A stretch of DNA of 16,817 nucleotides from the NCBI GenBank assembly GCA_964403935.1, contig CAYOIB010000058.1, positions 1-16,817 of the forward strand, read 5' to 3'. The notes beneath the pieces were generated by a model, which did not search any database, was not told the origin of the DNA, and saw nothing but the letters and a program-made list of their open reading frames with translations. The stretch comes from SLLG01 sp964403935. GTDB lineage: Bacteria; Verrucomicrobiota; Verrucomicrobiia; Opitutales; Oceanipulchritudinaceae. This document shows positions 7,372 through 15,165 of this stretch, piece by piece (position 1 is the stretch's first letter; each line of letters starts with the position of its first letter). The translations under genes were made by a program, and so were the position numbers.

Positions 7372-8763
7372 TCACAGCATGTGAATGGCGGCCTTATCAA
7401 CGGCCAAGGCGGCTTCTTTCATCGCTTCTGATTGGGTTGGGTGCGGATGGACGGTGCGCCCGAGGTCCTCGGCGCTGCCCCCATAGGTCATGTGGGCGAC
7501 GGCATTTGAAATCATCTCGGAAGCATTCGTGGCAATCACGGCCACGCCGAGAAGCTGGTCGGTTTTGGCGTCGGCGATGACCTTGACCATCCCATCGGTA
7601 GCTTCTTGAGCGATGGCGCGACCGTTCGCTATCATGTTGAACTTGCCGATCTTCACATCGATGCCGCGCTCTTTTGCTTCACGCTCAGTGAGGCCGACCA
7701 TCGCGATTTCGGGATTTGTATAAATCACGCTTGGAATGAGACTGTAGTCGAGGTGTCCAGACCTTCCAGCAATCATCTCCGCGACAGCGACACCATCTTC
7801 TTCTGCCTTGTGGGCCAGCATCGGACCCGTAGTGACATCTCCAATCGCCCAGATGCCCTCGACACCGGTGCGGCAGTTTTCGGTGACGACGCGCCCGCGA
7901 TCATCAAGCTCCACCCCGGCTTCCTCAAGCCCAAGGCCTTCGGTATGAGCACGACGCCCGACAGCAATGAGAATTTTATCGGCGACATATTCCTTCGTCT
8001 TCCCTTTCTTGTCTGCCGTGATGACATAAGCACCCTCCTTCTTTTCGCAGCTGGTGACCTTCGTGTTGGTCTCCACCTTCAGCTTTTGCTTTTTGAGGAT
8101 GCGTTCAGCGAGCTTGCTCACGTCTTCATCGGAGCCCGCTGCAATTGTCGGGAGAAACTCGATAATTGTGACCTCACTGCCGAGGCGGGACCACACACAA
8201 CCCATCTCAAGGCCGATGGCACCTCCCCCGATTACGGCGAGGTGCTTTGGAACTTCGCTGAAAGAAAGAGCCTCCGTGCTGGAAACAATATCTTTGCCGT
8301 CGAATTTCAGGAAGGGTAGATCGACGGGTGAGGATCCTGTCGCGATAACGATGTTGGCTGCTTCGATCGACTGGCGCTGCTCGCCTTGGGTGACTTCGAC
8401 AACGCCCGTCTTTACGATCCTTCCCCGTCCTTGAATCACGGTAATGCCGCGTTTCTTGATGAGGGTGGCGATGCCTTTGTTGAGCTGGTCGACGACCTTG
8501 TTCTTGCGCTCCATCAACTTGGCAACATTGATCCTCGGGCTGTCGATGACGATCCCGTGCTTTTCGGCGTGCGCAATCTGGGAAAACAGTTCGGTGGAGT
8601 GGAGGAGCGTCTTGGCTGGAATGCAGCCAACGTTGAGGCAGGTTCCTCCCAGGTTGTCATCCTTATCGATGAGCACGGTCTTCAAGCCCAATTGGGCAGC
8701 GCGGATAGCACAAACATAGCCGCCAGGGCCGGCACCAATGATAACGAGATCTTGTTTTTCCAT
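7372..8763 (-). CDS. lpd: Dihydrolipoyl dehydrogenase (E3)
   Basis: FAD-dependent E3 that reoxidises dihydrolipoamide using NAD. It has 463 aa, as expected. Visible features are the FAD-binding GAGPGGYVCAIRAAQLG (10-26), the redox disulfide Cys42/Cys47 in GGTCLNVGCIPAK, the NAD-binding GGGAIGLEMG (179-188), the second FAD motif GIWAIGDVTTGPMLAHKAEEDG, and the C-terminal catalytic His441/Glu446 pair in HPHPTQSE (the first residues differ slightly from the more usual HAHPT). It is the last gene of sucA-sucB-lpd, 42 bp after sucB, so it probably serves 2-oxoglutarate dehydrogenase and perhaps other lipoyl complexes too. It ends 22 bp from the convergent cimA stop, and no good terminator is visible there. 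Confidence 0.96.
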   Translation of the reverse strand: MEKQDLVIIGAGPGGYVCAIRAAQLGLKTVLIDKDDNLGGTCLNVGCIPAKTLLHSTELFSQIAHAEKHGIVIDSPRINVAKLMERKNKVVDQLNKGIATLIKKRGITVIQGRGRIVKTGVVEVTQGEQRQSIEAANIVIATGSSPVDLPFLKFDGKDIVSSTEALSFSEVPKHLAVIGGGAIGLEMGCVWSRLGSEVTIIEFLPTIAAGSDEDVSKLAERILKKQKLKVETNTKVTSCEKKEGAYVITADKKGKTKEYVADKILIAVGRRAHTEGLGLEEAGVELDDRGRVVTENCRTGVEGIWAIGDVTTGPMLAHKAEEDGVAVAEMIAGRSGHLDYSLIPSVIYTNPEIAMVGLTEREAKERGIDVKIGKFNMIANGRAIAQEATDGMVKVIADAKTDQLLGVAVIATNASEMISNAVAHMTYGGSAEDLGRTVHPHPTQSEAMKEAALAVDKAAIHML

Positions 8764-8805
8764 GAAATTCAGGGTTTCGGTCGGTTTACCCGGGCCCTTG
8801 CGGGA

Positions 8806-10065
8806 TCAGATTTCCAGAAGCAGCCGGGAGGGGTCCTCCAGGGCGTCCTTGATATGGACGAGAAAGGTGACGGCTTCCCGCCCATCAACAATACGGTGGT
8901 CGTAGCTGAGGGCCAGGTACATCATCGGACGAATTACAATCTCGCCGTTCTGGACTACAGGCCGCTCCTGAATGGTATGCATCCCGAGGATAGCGGACTG
9001 GGGGGTGTTAAGAATTGGAGTCGACAGGAGCGATCCGAAGATGCCTCCGTTTGTGATCGTAAACACCCCGCCGCGAAGATCTTCGATGCCGATCTTTCCG
9101 GTTTTGGCCTTTTCGGCGTAATCGATAATTGACTTTTCGATCTCAGAAAAACTCTTGGTATCGCAATCCCGGATTACCGGAACGAGGAGGCCTTTGCGGG
9201 TGCTGACCGCGATGCCGATGTCGAAGTAGTGATTCTGGACGATCTCGTCGTCTTCCAGCTGGGCGTTGACCTGAGGCACGGCTTTGAGCGCATGCACAGT
9301 GGCCTTGGCGAAGAAGCTCATAAAGCCGAGTTTCACCTGGTGCTTCTTGGTGAAGGCCTCCTGATGTTTCTTTCGAAGGCTCATCACCGGCTCCATATTC
9401 ACTTCGTTGAAGGTGGTGAGCATGGCGGTGGTCTGCTGGGCTTCCACCAAGCGCTGGGCAATTGTCCGCCTGAGGGGTGACATCTTGCTCCGTGACTGCC
9501 GGTCGGCAGGGGCTGCTGCGGAAGGTGTGGATTTTGCGGCGATCGAGGCGGGTCTGGATTTGGCTTCCTCTTTCTCGTCTCCGCGATGAGGCAGGTCCTT
9601 CCTTCCATCGGTGGCAGCCAGCATATCGCCCTTCGTTACGCGTCCACCTTTCCCGCTGCCTTCCAGGGTGGAAGGGTCGATCCCGGATTCTTCGGCCAAT
9701 CGTTGGACAGAGGGCGGAACTCGGTGTTGAGACTTGGATACTGATTCTTGATCTGACTCTTCGGATTCCTTTGCGGCGATTTCAGGTTCCTTGGAGTCCT
9801 GAGGCTTGCTTTCAATCTTTGGTGCGTCTGCCGACTCATCAATTTCAGCGACCACACCCCCGATCTGGATTTCGTCACCTTCCTCTGCCTTGAGTGAAAT
9901 CGTGCCGCTGACCTCGGCTGTGCCTTCGGCGGTTATCTTGTCGGTCTCGAGGTCAAACAGGTGTTGTCCCTTTTCGACTGAGTCGCCGTTTTTGACATGC
10001 CATGCGGCGAGAATTCCGAAACTGATGGATTCGCCCATCGCAGGGACTTTCACTTGAGTAGCCAT
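8806..10065 (-). CDS. sucB: Dihydrolipoyllysine succinyltransferase (2-oxoglutarate dehydrogenase E2)
   Basis: E2 core of the 2-oxoglutarate dehydrogenase complex; it transfers succinyl groups from lipoamide to CoA. I start at the ATG at 10065 (MATQVKVPAMGES), giving 419 aa. A further 17 residues back to 10116 would overlap sucA and precede the lipoyl domain, so they are left out. Domain order: one lipoyl domain (1-76, lipoyl Lys43 in ETDKITAEG), an acidic Glu/Ser/Lys-rich linker, the peripheral-subunit-binding domain (about 115-150, VPPSVQRLAEESGID), a second linker, and the catalytic domain (195-419) with SYDHRIVDGREAV, catalytic His390 and Asp394. The 22-bp gap after sucA has no Shine-Dalgarno. 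Context with an E1 of the SucA type makes this SucB rather than a pyruvate or branched-chain E2. Confidence 0.95.
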   Translation of the reverse strand: MATQVKVPAMGESISFGILAAWHVKNGDSVEKGQHLFDLETDKITAEGTAEVSGTISLKAEEGDEIQIGGVVAEIDESADAPKIESKPQDSKEPEIAAKESEESDQESVSKSQHRVPPSVQRLAEESGIDPSTLEGSGKGGRVTKGDMLAATDGRKDLPHRGDEKEEAKSRPASIAAKSTPSAAAPADRQSRSKMSPLRRTIAQRLVEAQQTTAMLTTFNEVNMEPVMSLRKKHQEAFTKKHQVKLGFMSFFAKATVHALKAVPQVNAQLEDDEIVQNHYFDIGIAVSTRKGLLVPVIRDCDTKSFSEIEKSIIDYAEKAKTGKIGIEDLRGGVFTITNGGIFGSLLSTPILNTPQSAILGMHTIQERPVVQNGEIVIRPMMYLALSYDHRIVDGREAVTFLVHIKDALEDPSRLLLEI

Positions 10066-10087
10066 AATTTTGTTTGTTAGCAGAAGG

Positions 10088-12823
10088 TTAGCGCAGATTG
10101 AAAGCTTCTTCGACAAGGGCGGCCTGTTCGCGGTTGTGCAGCGTGAGGGAGCCGACAGCGGTGCTGGCAGCCGGGCGGCGGCCCACGTAAGGGATGGCCC
10201 GCCCGAGCGCTTGCTGGAGGATGGGGTTCATAAAGGTCCAGGCTCCCATGTTCTTCGGCTCTTCCTGGCACCACCCTATGATAGTGGCCTTCTTATAGCG
10301 GCCGATGATCGACTTCAGGAGCTTGATGTTGAACGGGTAATACTGTTCGACACGGATAAGAGCCGTGTCGGAAATCTTGTTCTCATTCCTATAGGCAAGG
10401 AGATCGTAGTAGACCTTGCCTGAGCAAAGGATCAGTCGTTTAGCTTTCGCGGCAAACTCGGGATCAGAATCATCAAGGATGGAGTGGAAGACTCCCTTGG
10501 TGAATTCATCCAGGCTGGAGGTCGCTTCGCGGTGGCGCAGCAGGCTCTTGGGCGACATGATGACGAGGGGCTTGCGGAAATCGCGCATCATCTGTCGTCG
10601 CAGAATGTGGAAGTACTGTGCCGGTGTTGTGAGGTTTGCGACCTGGATATTATCTTCTGCGCAAAGCTGGAGAAAGCGTTCCAGGCGCGCGCTCGAGTGT
10701 TCGGGGCCTTGTCCTTCGTAACCATGCGGAAGGAGCATCACGAGGCCGCTGACGAGCTGCCACTTGGACTCCGAGCTCGCAATGAACTGATCGATGATCA
10801 CCTGTGCGCCGTTGACGAAATCGCCGAACTGAGCCTCCCACATGCAGAGCATATCCGGGTAGTCGAGACTGTATCCATAATCAAAGCCGAGAACCGCAGC
10901 TTCAGAGAGCAGGGAATTATGAGCGCAAAGCATGCCCTCGCGACCCTCCATCTCCATGAGAGGGATGTACTTTTCGCGCGACTTGGTGTCGAAGAAAACA
11001 GCATGGCGTTGGCTGAAGGTACCGCGAACACTGTCCTGACCGGAGAGGCGAACGTGTTTGCCCTCCATCATGAGCGAGCCCCAGGCCAAGGCTTCGGCGA
11101 AGGCCCAGTCAATGCCTTCGTCTTTCTCGAACTTCTTCAGCTTCGTCTTGAGCTGACGCTTGATTTTCGGGTTGATGTTAAAGTTGTCGGGGATGCGGGT
11201 GAGGGCGCGGGCGATGTGTGTCAGAGACTCGGGTTGCACACCCGTCGTGACATCATAAAAAGCGTATTCCGGTTGGTATGTGGGGTTGGCTCCCGCAATC
11301 GGGGCGGTGATCGGTTCCCCGGCCTCCTGTTTGCGCTTCAATTCTCCATAGGCGTCGGAGAGGCGTTTGCCGCTGGCTTCACGCATCGCTTTGAGCTCTG
11401 CCTCGTCGATCACGCCATCCTTGATCAAGCGCTGTCCATGGATCTCGCTCACAAGGGGGTGCTCACTGATCTTCTGATAGAGAAGGGGCTGAGTGAAGGC
11501 AGGCTCATCCACTTCATTGTGCCCGTGCCGGCGGTAGCAGCACATGTCGATGACGACGTCGCTTCCAAATTCCCGACGGAACTCCAGGGCCAGTTGAGTG
11601 ACCCAAACCAGAGCGTCCGGATCGTCACCATTCACATGGAAAATCGGCGCTTCGATCATCTTGGCGACGTCCGTGCAGTAAAGCGAGGAGCGCGCCTCGG
11701 AAGGATCGGTGGTGAAGCCGATCTGATTGTTGATGATGATATGGACTGTGCCGCCTGTGCGGTATCCCGGCAACTGGGAGAAGTTGAGGACTTCGGCGAC
11801 GATGCCCTGGCCGGCAAAGGCGGCATCTCCATGAATCAGGACGGGGAGAACGGCTCGTCGGTTTTCCGTATCTCCGAGTAAGCGCTGGCGGGCTCGCACG
11901 CGGCCTTCGACGACCGGGTTGACGGCTTCAAGGTGGCTTGGATTGGCGGCCAAGTGCAGGGCGATCCCTTCCCCTTGGGAATTGGTCCGTTTGGAGGAGT
12001 AGCCAAGGTGGTATTTAACGTCTCCATCACCATGGCGCGTATCGGGAATATAGTTCTCGCTGAACTCGTGGAAGATATACTCGTAGGACTTTCCAACGAT
12101 GTTGCAGAGGACATTGAGCCGTCCACGGTGAGCCATGCCCATGACCACTTCCTGTATCCCCAAGCCGGGGCCACATTCAAGAAGAGCGTCAAGCGCGGCG
12201 ATCAGGGTCTCTCCGCCCTCCAGCCCAAACCGTTTCTGCCCGACATAATTTGTGTGTAGAAAGTGTTCGAATTGTTCCGCTTCGATGACTTTTCCCAGGA
12301 TGCGCTTGCGAGCCTCCGGGCTGAACTTGGGGTCATTCAGGCCAGGCTCCATGCGGGATTGAAGCCACCGGCGCTGAGGGGTTTCCTGAATGTGAAGGTA
12401 CTCGACACCAATTGTGCCACAGTAGGTCTCGTGCAGGTTATCGAGCAGCTCGCGCAGGGTCATGTCGATGCCGTCGAGGTAATTGCCGGTCCAGAAAACC
12501 TCGTCGAGATCGGCTTCTTCGAAACCCAGTCGATCCAGCGTCAGCCGCGGATTGCTCGGAGCACCTCGCATGAGCGGATTTGTATCGGCCTGGGTGTGGC
12601 CGATGGAACGGTAGGCATAGATCGCGCCGGTGAAGCGCGCCTGCTTGATGGCGTGATCTGAAGCCTTGTCCGGAGACCGGCGCGCACCGCCGCTTCCGAG
12701 ATCGAAGCCCTCGAAGAATGCCCGCCAGGTGGGCTCTACAGAGTCGGGGTCGTCAAGCCACCGGGCATAGTGTTCATCAATGACATCAGCGTTCCAACGG
12801 TTCGCAAAGGAGGGGTTCTTCAT
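10088..12823 (-). CDS. sucA: 2-oxoglutarate dehydrogenase E1 component
   Basis: Thiamine-diphosphate E1 that decarboxylates 2-oxoglutarate and succinylates lipoyl-E2 in the TCA cycle. It has 911 aa, close to the usual 900-950. The N-terminus contains the conserved E1o arm (VIDEHYARWLDDPDSVEPTWRAFFEGF, 14-40). Further motifs are GMAHRGRLNVL (229-239), HGDAAFAGQGIVAEVLN (331-347), NNQIGFTT (365-372), YRRHGHNEVDEPAFTQP (430-446) and LPHGYEGQGPEHSSARLERF in the pyrimidine-binding half. The C-terminus is ALVEEAFNLR. It leads a sucA-sucB-lpd operon and is transcribed away from the 79-aa gene. The start at 12823 has no Shine-Dalgarno, and a 26-bp dyad lies 12 bp upstream of it. Confidence 0.97.
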   Translation of the reverse strand: MKNPSFANRWNADVIDEHYARWLDDPDSVEPTWRAFFEGFDLGSGGARRSPDKASDHAIKQARFTGAIYAYRSIGHTQADTNPLMRGAPSNPRLTLDRLGFEEADLDEVFWTGNYLDGIDMTLRELLDNLHETYCGTIGVEYLHIQETPQRRWLQSRMEPGLNDPKFSPEARKRILGKVIEAEQFEHFLHTNYVGQKRFGLEGGETLIAALDALLECGPGLGIQEVVMGMAHRGRLNVLCNIVGKSYEYIFHEFSENYIPDTRHGDGDVKYHLGYSSKRTNSQGEGIALHLAANPSHLEAVNPVVEGRVRARQRLLGDTENRRAVLPVLIHGDAAFAGQGIVAEVLNFSQLPGYRTGGTVHIIINNQIGFTTDPSEARSSLYCTDVAKMIEAPIFHVNGDDPDALVWVTQLALEFRREFGSDVVIDMCCYRRHGHNEVDEPAFTQPLLYQKISEHPLVSEIHGQRLIKDGVIDEAELKAMREASGKRLSDAYGELKRKQEAGEPITAPIAGANPTYQPEYAFYDVTTGVQPESLTHIARALTRIPDNFNINPKIKRQLKTKLKKFEKDEGIDWAFAEALAWGSLMMEGKHVRLSGQDSVRGTFSQRHAVFFDTKSREKYIPLMEMEGREGMLCAHNSLLSEAAVLGFDYGYSLDYPDMLCMWEAQFGDFVNGAQVIIDQFIASSESKWQLVSGLVMLLPHGYEGQGPEHSSARLERFLQLCAEDNIQVANLTTPAQYFHILRRQMMRDFRKPLVIMSPKSLLRHREATSSLDEFTKGVFHSILDDSDPEFAAKAKRLILCSGKVYYDLLAYRNENKISDTALIRVEQYYPFNIKLLKSIIGRYKKATIIGWCQEEPKNMGAWTFMNPILQQALGRAIPYVGRRPAASTAVGSLTLHNREQAALVEEAFNLR

Positions 12824-12976
12824 TTGACAATTTCAGGAAACAGATCGCGTTCTGTGTCCTACCATGCCAGCTTCTGGTCGGTGATCAATGCCTTTGCGTG
12901 GTTTGCATTCACTGTGGAAGTTGATTGCGGGTTTGAACCTTTGCCCTAGGTTTCCAAATCGTCTCAGGTATAGAAA
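12824..12976. promoter_or_regulatory. Divergent intergenic region between sucA and the 79-aa gene
   Basis: 153 bp separate two divergent starts, so promoters for both directions should lie here. I cannot identify convincing -35/-10 pairs. A minus-strand TTGATC about 60 bp from sucA has no good -10 partner, and the plus-strand TATAGA at 12969-12974 is only 2 bp from the ATG at 12977, too close for a normal -10 of that start. The standout element is the dyad at 12835-12860. Confidence 0.5.
12835..12860. promoter_or_regulatory. 26-bp dyad upstream of sucA (operator or leader hairpin)
   Basis: The halves are AGGAAACAGATCG (12835-12847) and CGTTCTGTGTCCT (12848-12860). The reverse complement of the right half is AGGACACAGAACG, which matches the left half at 11 of 13 positions. 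The symmetry extends through a central CGCG, which suits a dimeric regulator site better than a hairpin with an open loop. It lies 12 bp before the sucA ATG, where it would overlap the start site or the mRNA leader. No known regulator consensus was recognised. Confidence 0.5.
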
Positions 12977-13216
12977 ATGGACCCTTTAGAAACACCCAAA
13001 CCCCGACCAATGGATGCGGAGGAGATCAAACGCAGCCTTTGCTCGATCGTTGAGCGGCCGTCGGGCGACGACATCCCCGCTTTTGGCGATGCCCTGACGC
13101 GCCTTGATGCCTTGGCCGGCGATCCCAAGGCTGACTTGCATCCTCGCTTGCGACACTACCTCGAGCGGCGGAGCTATGGCAAAGCGCTGGAATGGCTTCG
13201 GGAGTCGGAAGATTGA
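12977..13216 (+). CDS. Small conserved-looking protein of unknown function (79 aa)
   Basis: A 79-aa soluble, charged protein (MDPLETPKPRPMDAEEIKRS at the start, YGKALEWLRESED at the end) with no membrane segment, signal peptide or cysteine pair; it has one Cys. It looks helical: an acidic/basic segment about 12-30, a loop with PSGDDIPAFGD, a second helix, then HPRLRHYLERRSYGKALEWL. Met12 (13010) is a possible alternative start; I keep 12977 because a weak AGG lies upstream. It begins just after the divergent region and is 34 bp upstream of the SUI1-family gene in the same direction, so the two may be co-transcribed. I do not recognise a family with certainty. Confidence 0.65.
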   Translation: MDPLETPKPRPMDAEEIKRSLCSIVERPSGDDIPAFGDALTRLDALAGDPKADLHPRLRHYLERRSYGKALEWLRESED

Positions 13217-13250
13217 AATTCGAAGTGGGTGGCTGGTAGCCTTTTCTTTC

Positions 13251-13676
13251 ATGGCAGCAAAGAAGCAACGAATCAGCACGGGCGGCGGAGCAGAACTATC
13301 GGGAGCCAATCCTTTTGCCTCCCTTCAGATCCCGCCTGGGATTCAGGGGCGACCTGGGCCGAACCTGCCAGCGCGCTCCCCCGGGACAGGCAGTCCCGGT
13401 CCGGCACAAGCACCACCAGGGTTGTCGGGCAAGGGCACGCGTCTGGAGATCCGCCGCTTGAAGGGCGGGAAGGGGGGTAAGACCGTGACTGAGATTCGGG
13501 GTTTCGATGCCTGCCATCGGCACCGTCTTCCGGACTTGGCGAAGGAGCTGAAGGCGCGGTTCGGCGTTGGGGGAGCCGTCAAGCTGGACATCATTGAAAT
13601 CCAGGGGGATCAACGGGATGCCGTGGCTGCCATTCTTCGGGATCGGGGGTTCCGTCCGGTCTTGGCGGGGGGGTGA
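13251..13676 (+). CDS. SUI1/eIF1-family translation initiation factor-like protein (YciH-like)
   Basis: A 141-aa protein starting at the ATG at 13251 (MAAKKQRISTGGG); the longer open frame upstream overlaps the preceding gene and is ignored. Residues 20-62 are a Pro/Gly/Ser-rich, presumably disordered linker with two PPG triplets (28-30, 55-57). Residues 63-141 match the SUI1 fold pattern: LEIRRLKGGKGGKTVTEIRGF, then LAKELKARFGVGGAVKLDIIEIQGDQRDAVAAILRDRGF. In this family the basic loop contacts the small ribosomal subunit; bacterial YciH has been linked to start-codon fidelity and stress translation. The role here is inferred. The usual KDG in the GGxVKDG segment is KLD. No Shine-Dalgarno is visible. 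asnS follows after 64 bp. Confidence 0.88.
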   Translation: MAAKKQRISTGGGAELSGANPFASLQIPPGIQGRPGPNLPARSPGTGSPGPAQAPPGLSGKGTRLEIRRLKGGKGGKTVTEIRGFDACHRHRLPDLAKELKARFGVGGAVKLDIIEIQGDQRDAVAAILRDRGFRPVLAGG

Positions 13677-13704
13677 AAGCGGCGGTGGCTTGGGCTTCGG
13701 GCGC

Positions 13705-13732
13705 TTGCCTCAAACGACCCTGCCCCTATTGC
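13705..13732 (+). promoter_or_regulatory. Candidate sigma-70-type promoter close to asnS
   Basis: TTGCCT (13705-13710), a 16-bp spacer and TATTGC (13727-13732). The expected start site falls at or within a few bases of the asnS ATG (13741), which would make a leaderless mRNA, in keeping with the missing Shine-Dalgarno. Hexamer matches are only moderate. Confidence 0.3.
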
Positions 13733-13740
13733 TTGGCGTT

Positions 13741-15123
13741 ATGAATCGAACCCGCGTTAAGGAAGTGCTCGCCGCCCGCTCAGCCCTGCCGGACGTCCGC
13801 ATCCAAGGGTGGGTGCGAACGCGCCGGGATGCAAAAGGGTTTTCTTTCCTTGAGGTGAACGATGGTTCGTCACGTGCGAGCCTGCAGGTCGTGGTCGATG
13901 ACGCCTGTCCGGAGTTTTCCCGGATCGGGCGATACACGACAGGCAGTGCTGTTGACATCCGGGGGAGCCTCACACCCTCCCGGGGAAAAGGGCAGGCATG
14001 GGAACTTCGGGCGCAAACAATGGAGCTTGTGGGGGCCGCTGATGAATCTTACCCGCTCCAGAAGAAGCGTCACTCGCTCGAATACCTCCGTGAAATCGCG
14101 CACCTTCGGCCGCGGTCAAATTTGTTTGGGGCGGTCTTCCGCGTGCGAAGCCGGTTGGCCTTTGCTGTCCACCAGTTTTTCCAGGAACGTGGTTTTCTAT
14201 ACGTTCATACGCCCATTATTACCGGAAGTGACTGCGAGGGGGCGGGGGAGCTCTTTCGTATCACGTCAGAAAATGGGGAAGAGGCTTCCACTGGTAAAGG
14301 TGCGGCCGACCGCACGGAGGAATTCTTTGGCCGACCAACCTACCTGACCGTTAGTGGACAGCTCGAAGCCGAGGTTTTTGCCTGTTCCCACGGCAACGTT
14401 TATACCTTCGGGCCCACCTTTCGGGCGGAAAATTCGAATACATCGCGCCATGCAAGCGAGTTCTGGATGGTTGAGCCGGAGGTGGCCTTCGCCGATTTAA
14501 GGGATAACATGGACCTCGCAGAGGCTTTCGTGAAGGCGTTGATCCACGACACCATTCAGCATTCCGGGGATGACCTTCAATTCTTCAATCAGTTTGTTGA
14601 TCAGACTCTGATGGATCGCCTCACGCAGGTCGTGGAGAAGCCGTTTGTGCGACTGGATTATTCGGAGGCAATTCGGATCCTGGAGGCCAGCGGGGAAAGC
14701 TTCACTTGGCCTGTCGAGTGGGGCGTCAACCTGCAAAGCGAGCATGAACGCTACCTTGCCGAACGTCATTTTCAAGGGCCGGTCATTATTTACAACTATC
14801 CCAAGGAGACCAAGCCCTTCTATATGCGGAGCAACGACGACGGTAGAACAGTGGCGGCCATGGATGTCCTCGTGCCCGGAATAGGAGAAATTATTGGCGG
14901 AAGCCAGCGCGAAGAACGGCTTGAGATTCTCGAATCCAACTTAGCGCACCACAACCTTAACCCTGCCGACTACGGCTGGTACCGTGACCTCCGTCGCTAC
15001 GGATCAGTTCCCCACGCCGGCTTCGGTCTCGGATTCGAGCGGATGCTCATGTTCCTCACAGGCGTCGCCAACATCCGGGATGTCATCCCTTTCCCGAGAA
15101 CCCCCGGCAATGCCTCCTTCTAG
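13741..15123 (+). CDS. asnS: Asparaginyl-tRNA synthetase
   Basis: Class IIb synthetase that charges tRNA-Asn with asparagine. The start at 13741 gives 460 aa, usual for bacterial AsnRS, with the OB-fold anticodon-binding domain beginning VRIQGWVRTRRDAKGFSFLEV. The extension to 13567 overlaps the SUI1 gene and is not used. Visible motifs are LRPRSNLFGAVFRVRS, ITGSDCEGAGELF (160-172), motif 2 FGPTFRAENSNTSRHASEFW (223-242), the AsnRS-type YNYPKETKPFYMR, DVLVPGIGEIIGGSQRE, and motif 3 GLGFERMLMFLTGVANIRDV (429-448) ending PFPRTPGNASF. The hinge and motif 2 fit AsnRS better than AspRS. The gene implies direct charging of tRNA-Asn instead of, or as well as, the GatCAB route. Confidence 0.95.
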   Translation: MNRTRVKEVLAARSALPDVRIQGWVRTRRDAKGFSFLEVNDGSSRASLQVVVDDACPEFSRIGRYTTGSAVDIRGSLTPSRGKGQAWELRAQTMELVGAADESYPLQKKRHSLEYLREIAHLRPRSNLFGAVFRVRSRLAFAVHQFFQERGFLYVHTPIITGSDCEGAGELFRITSENGEEASTGKGAADRTEEFFGRPTYLTVSGQLEAEVFACSHGNVYTFGPTFRAENSNTSRHASEFWMVEPEVAFADLRDNMDLAEAFVKALIHDTIQHSGDDLQFFNQFVDQTLMDRLTQVVEKPFVRLDYSEAIRILEASGESFTWPVEWGVNLQSEHERYLAERHFQGPVIIYNYPKETKPFYMRSNDDGRTVAAMDVLVPGIGEIIGGSQREERLEILESNLAHHNLNPADYGWYRDLRRYGSVPHAGFGLGFERMLMFLTGVANIRDVIPFPRTPGNASF

Positions 15124-15144
15124 CTCCCGGCCCTCGCGGATTCA

Positions 15145-15165
15145 ATATCCTACCAGGTAAGATAT
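15145..15165. repeat. 21-bp palindrome downstream of asnS
   Basis: ATATC-c-TACC (15145-15154) mirrors GGTA-a-GATAT (15156-15165) around a central A at 15155. Nine of ten arm positions pair. It begins 21 bp after the asnS stop. There is no T tract after it, so it is not an obvious intrinsic terminator. Confidence 0.5.

Noticed and set aside
7606..9132. Long + strand open frames (7606-8319 and 8386-9132) opposite lpd and sucB
   Set aside because: Antisense shadows of genes with complete catalytic motifs; they show no family features.
10066..10116. 17-residue N-terminal extension of SucB (MSKKLSICANLLLTNKI)
   Set aside because: It overlaps the sucA 3' end and precedes the natural lipoyl-domain start; E2 proteins begin at this lipoyl domain.
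10484..11881. 465-codon open frame on the + strand opposite sucA
   Set aside because: It lies entirely antisense to a clearly functional sucA, has no recognisable motif, and reflects the third-position GC bias of that gene.
12824..12829. TTGACA on the + strand as a -35 for the 79-aa gene
   Set aside because: No acceptable -10 hexamer at 15-19 bp spacing, and it is about 150 bp from the gene.
13231..13250. GGCT-GGT-AGCC followed by TTTTCTTTC before the SUI1 gene, terminator-like
   Set aside because: The stem is only 4 bp and it sits between two genes likely to be co-transcribed.
13567..13740. 58-residue N-terminal extension of AsnRS
   Set aside because: It overlaps the SUI1-family gene in another frame; AsnRS normally starts near MNRTRVKEVL.
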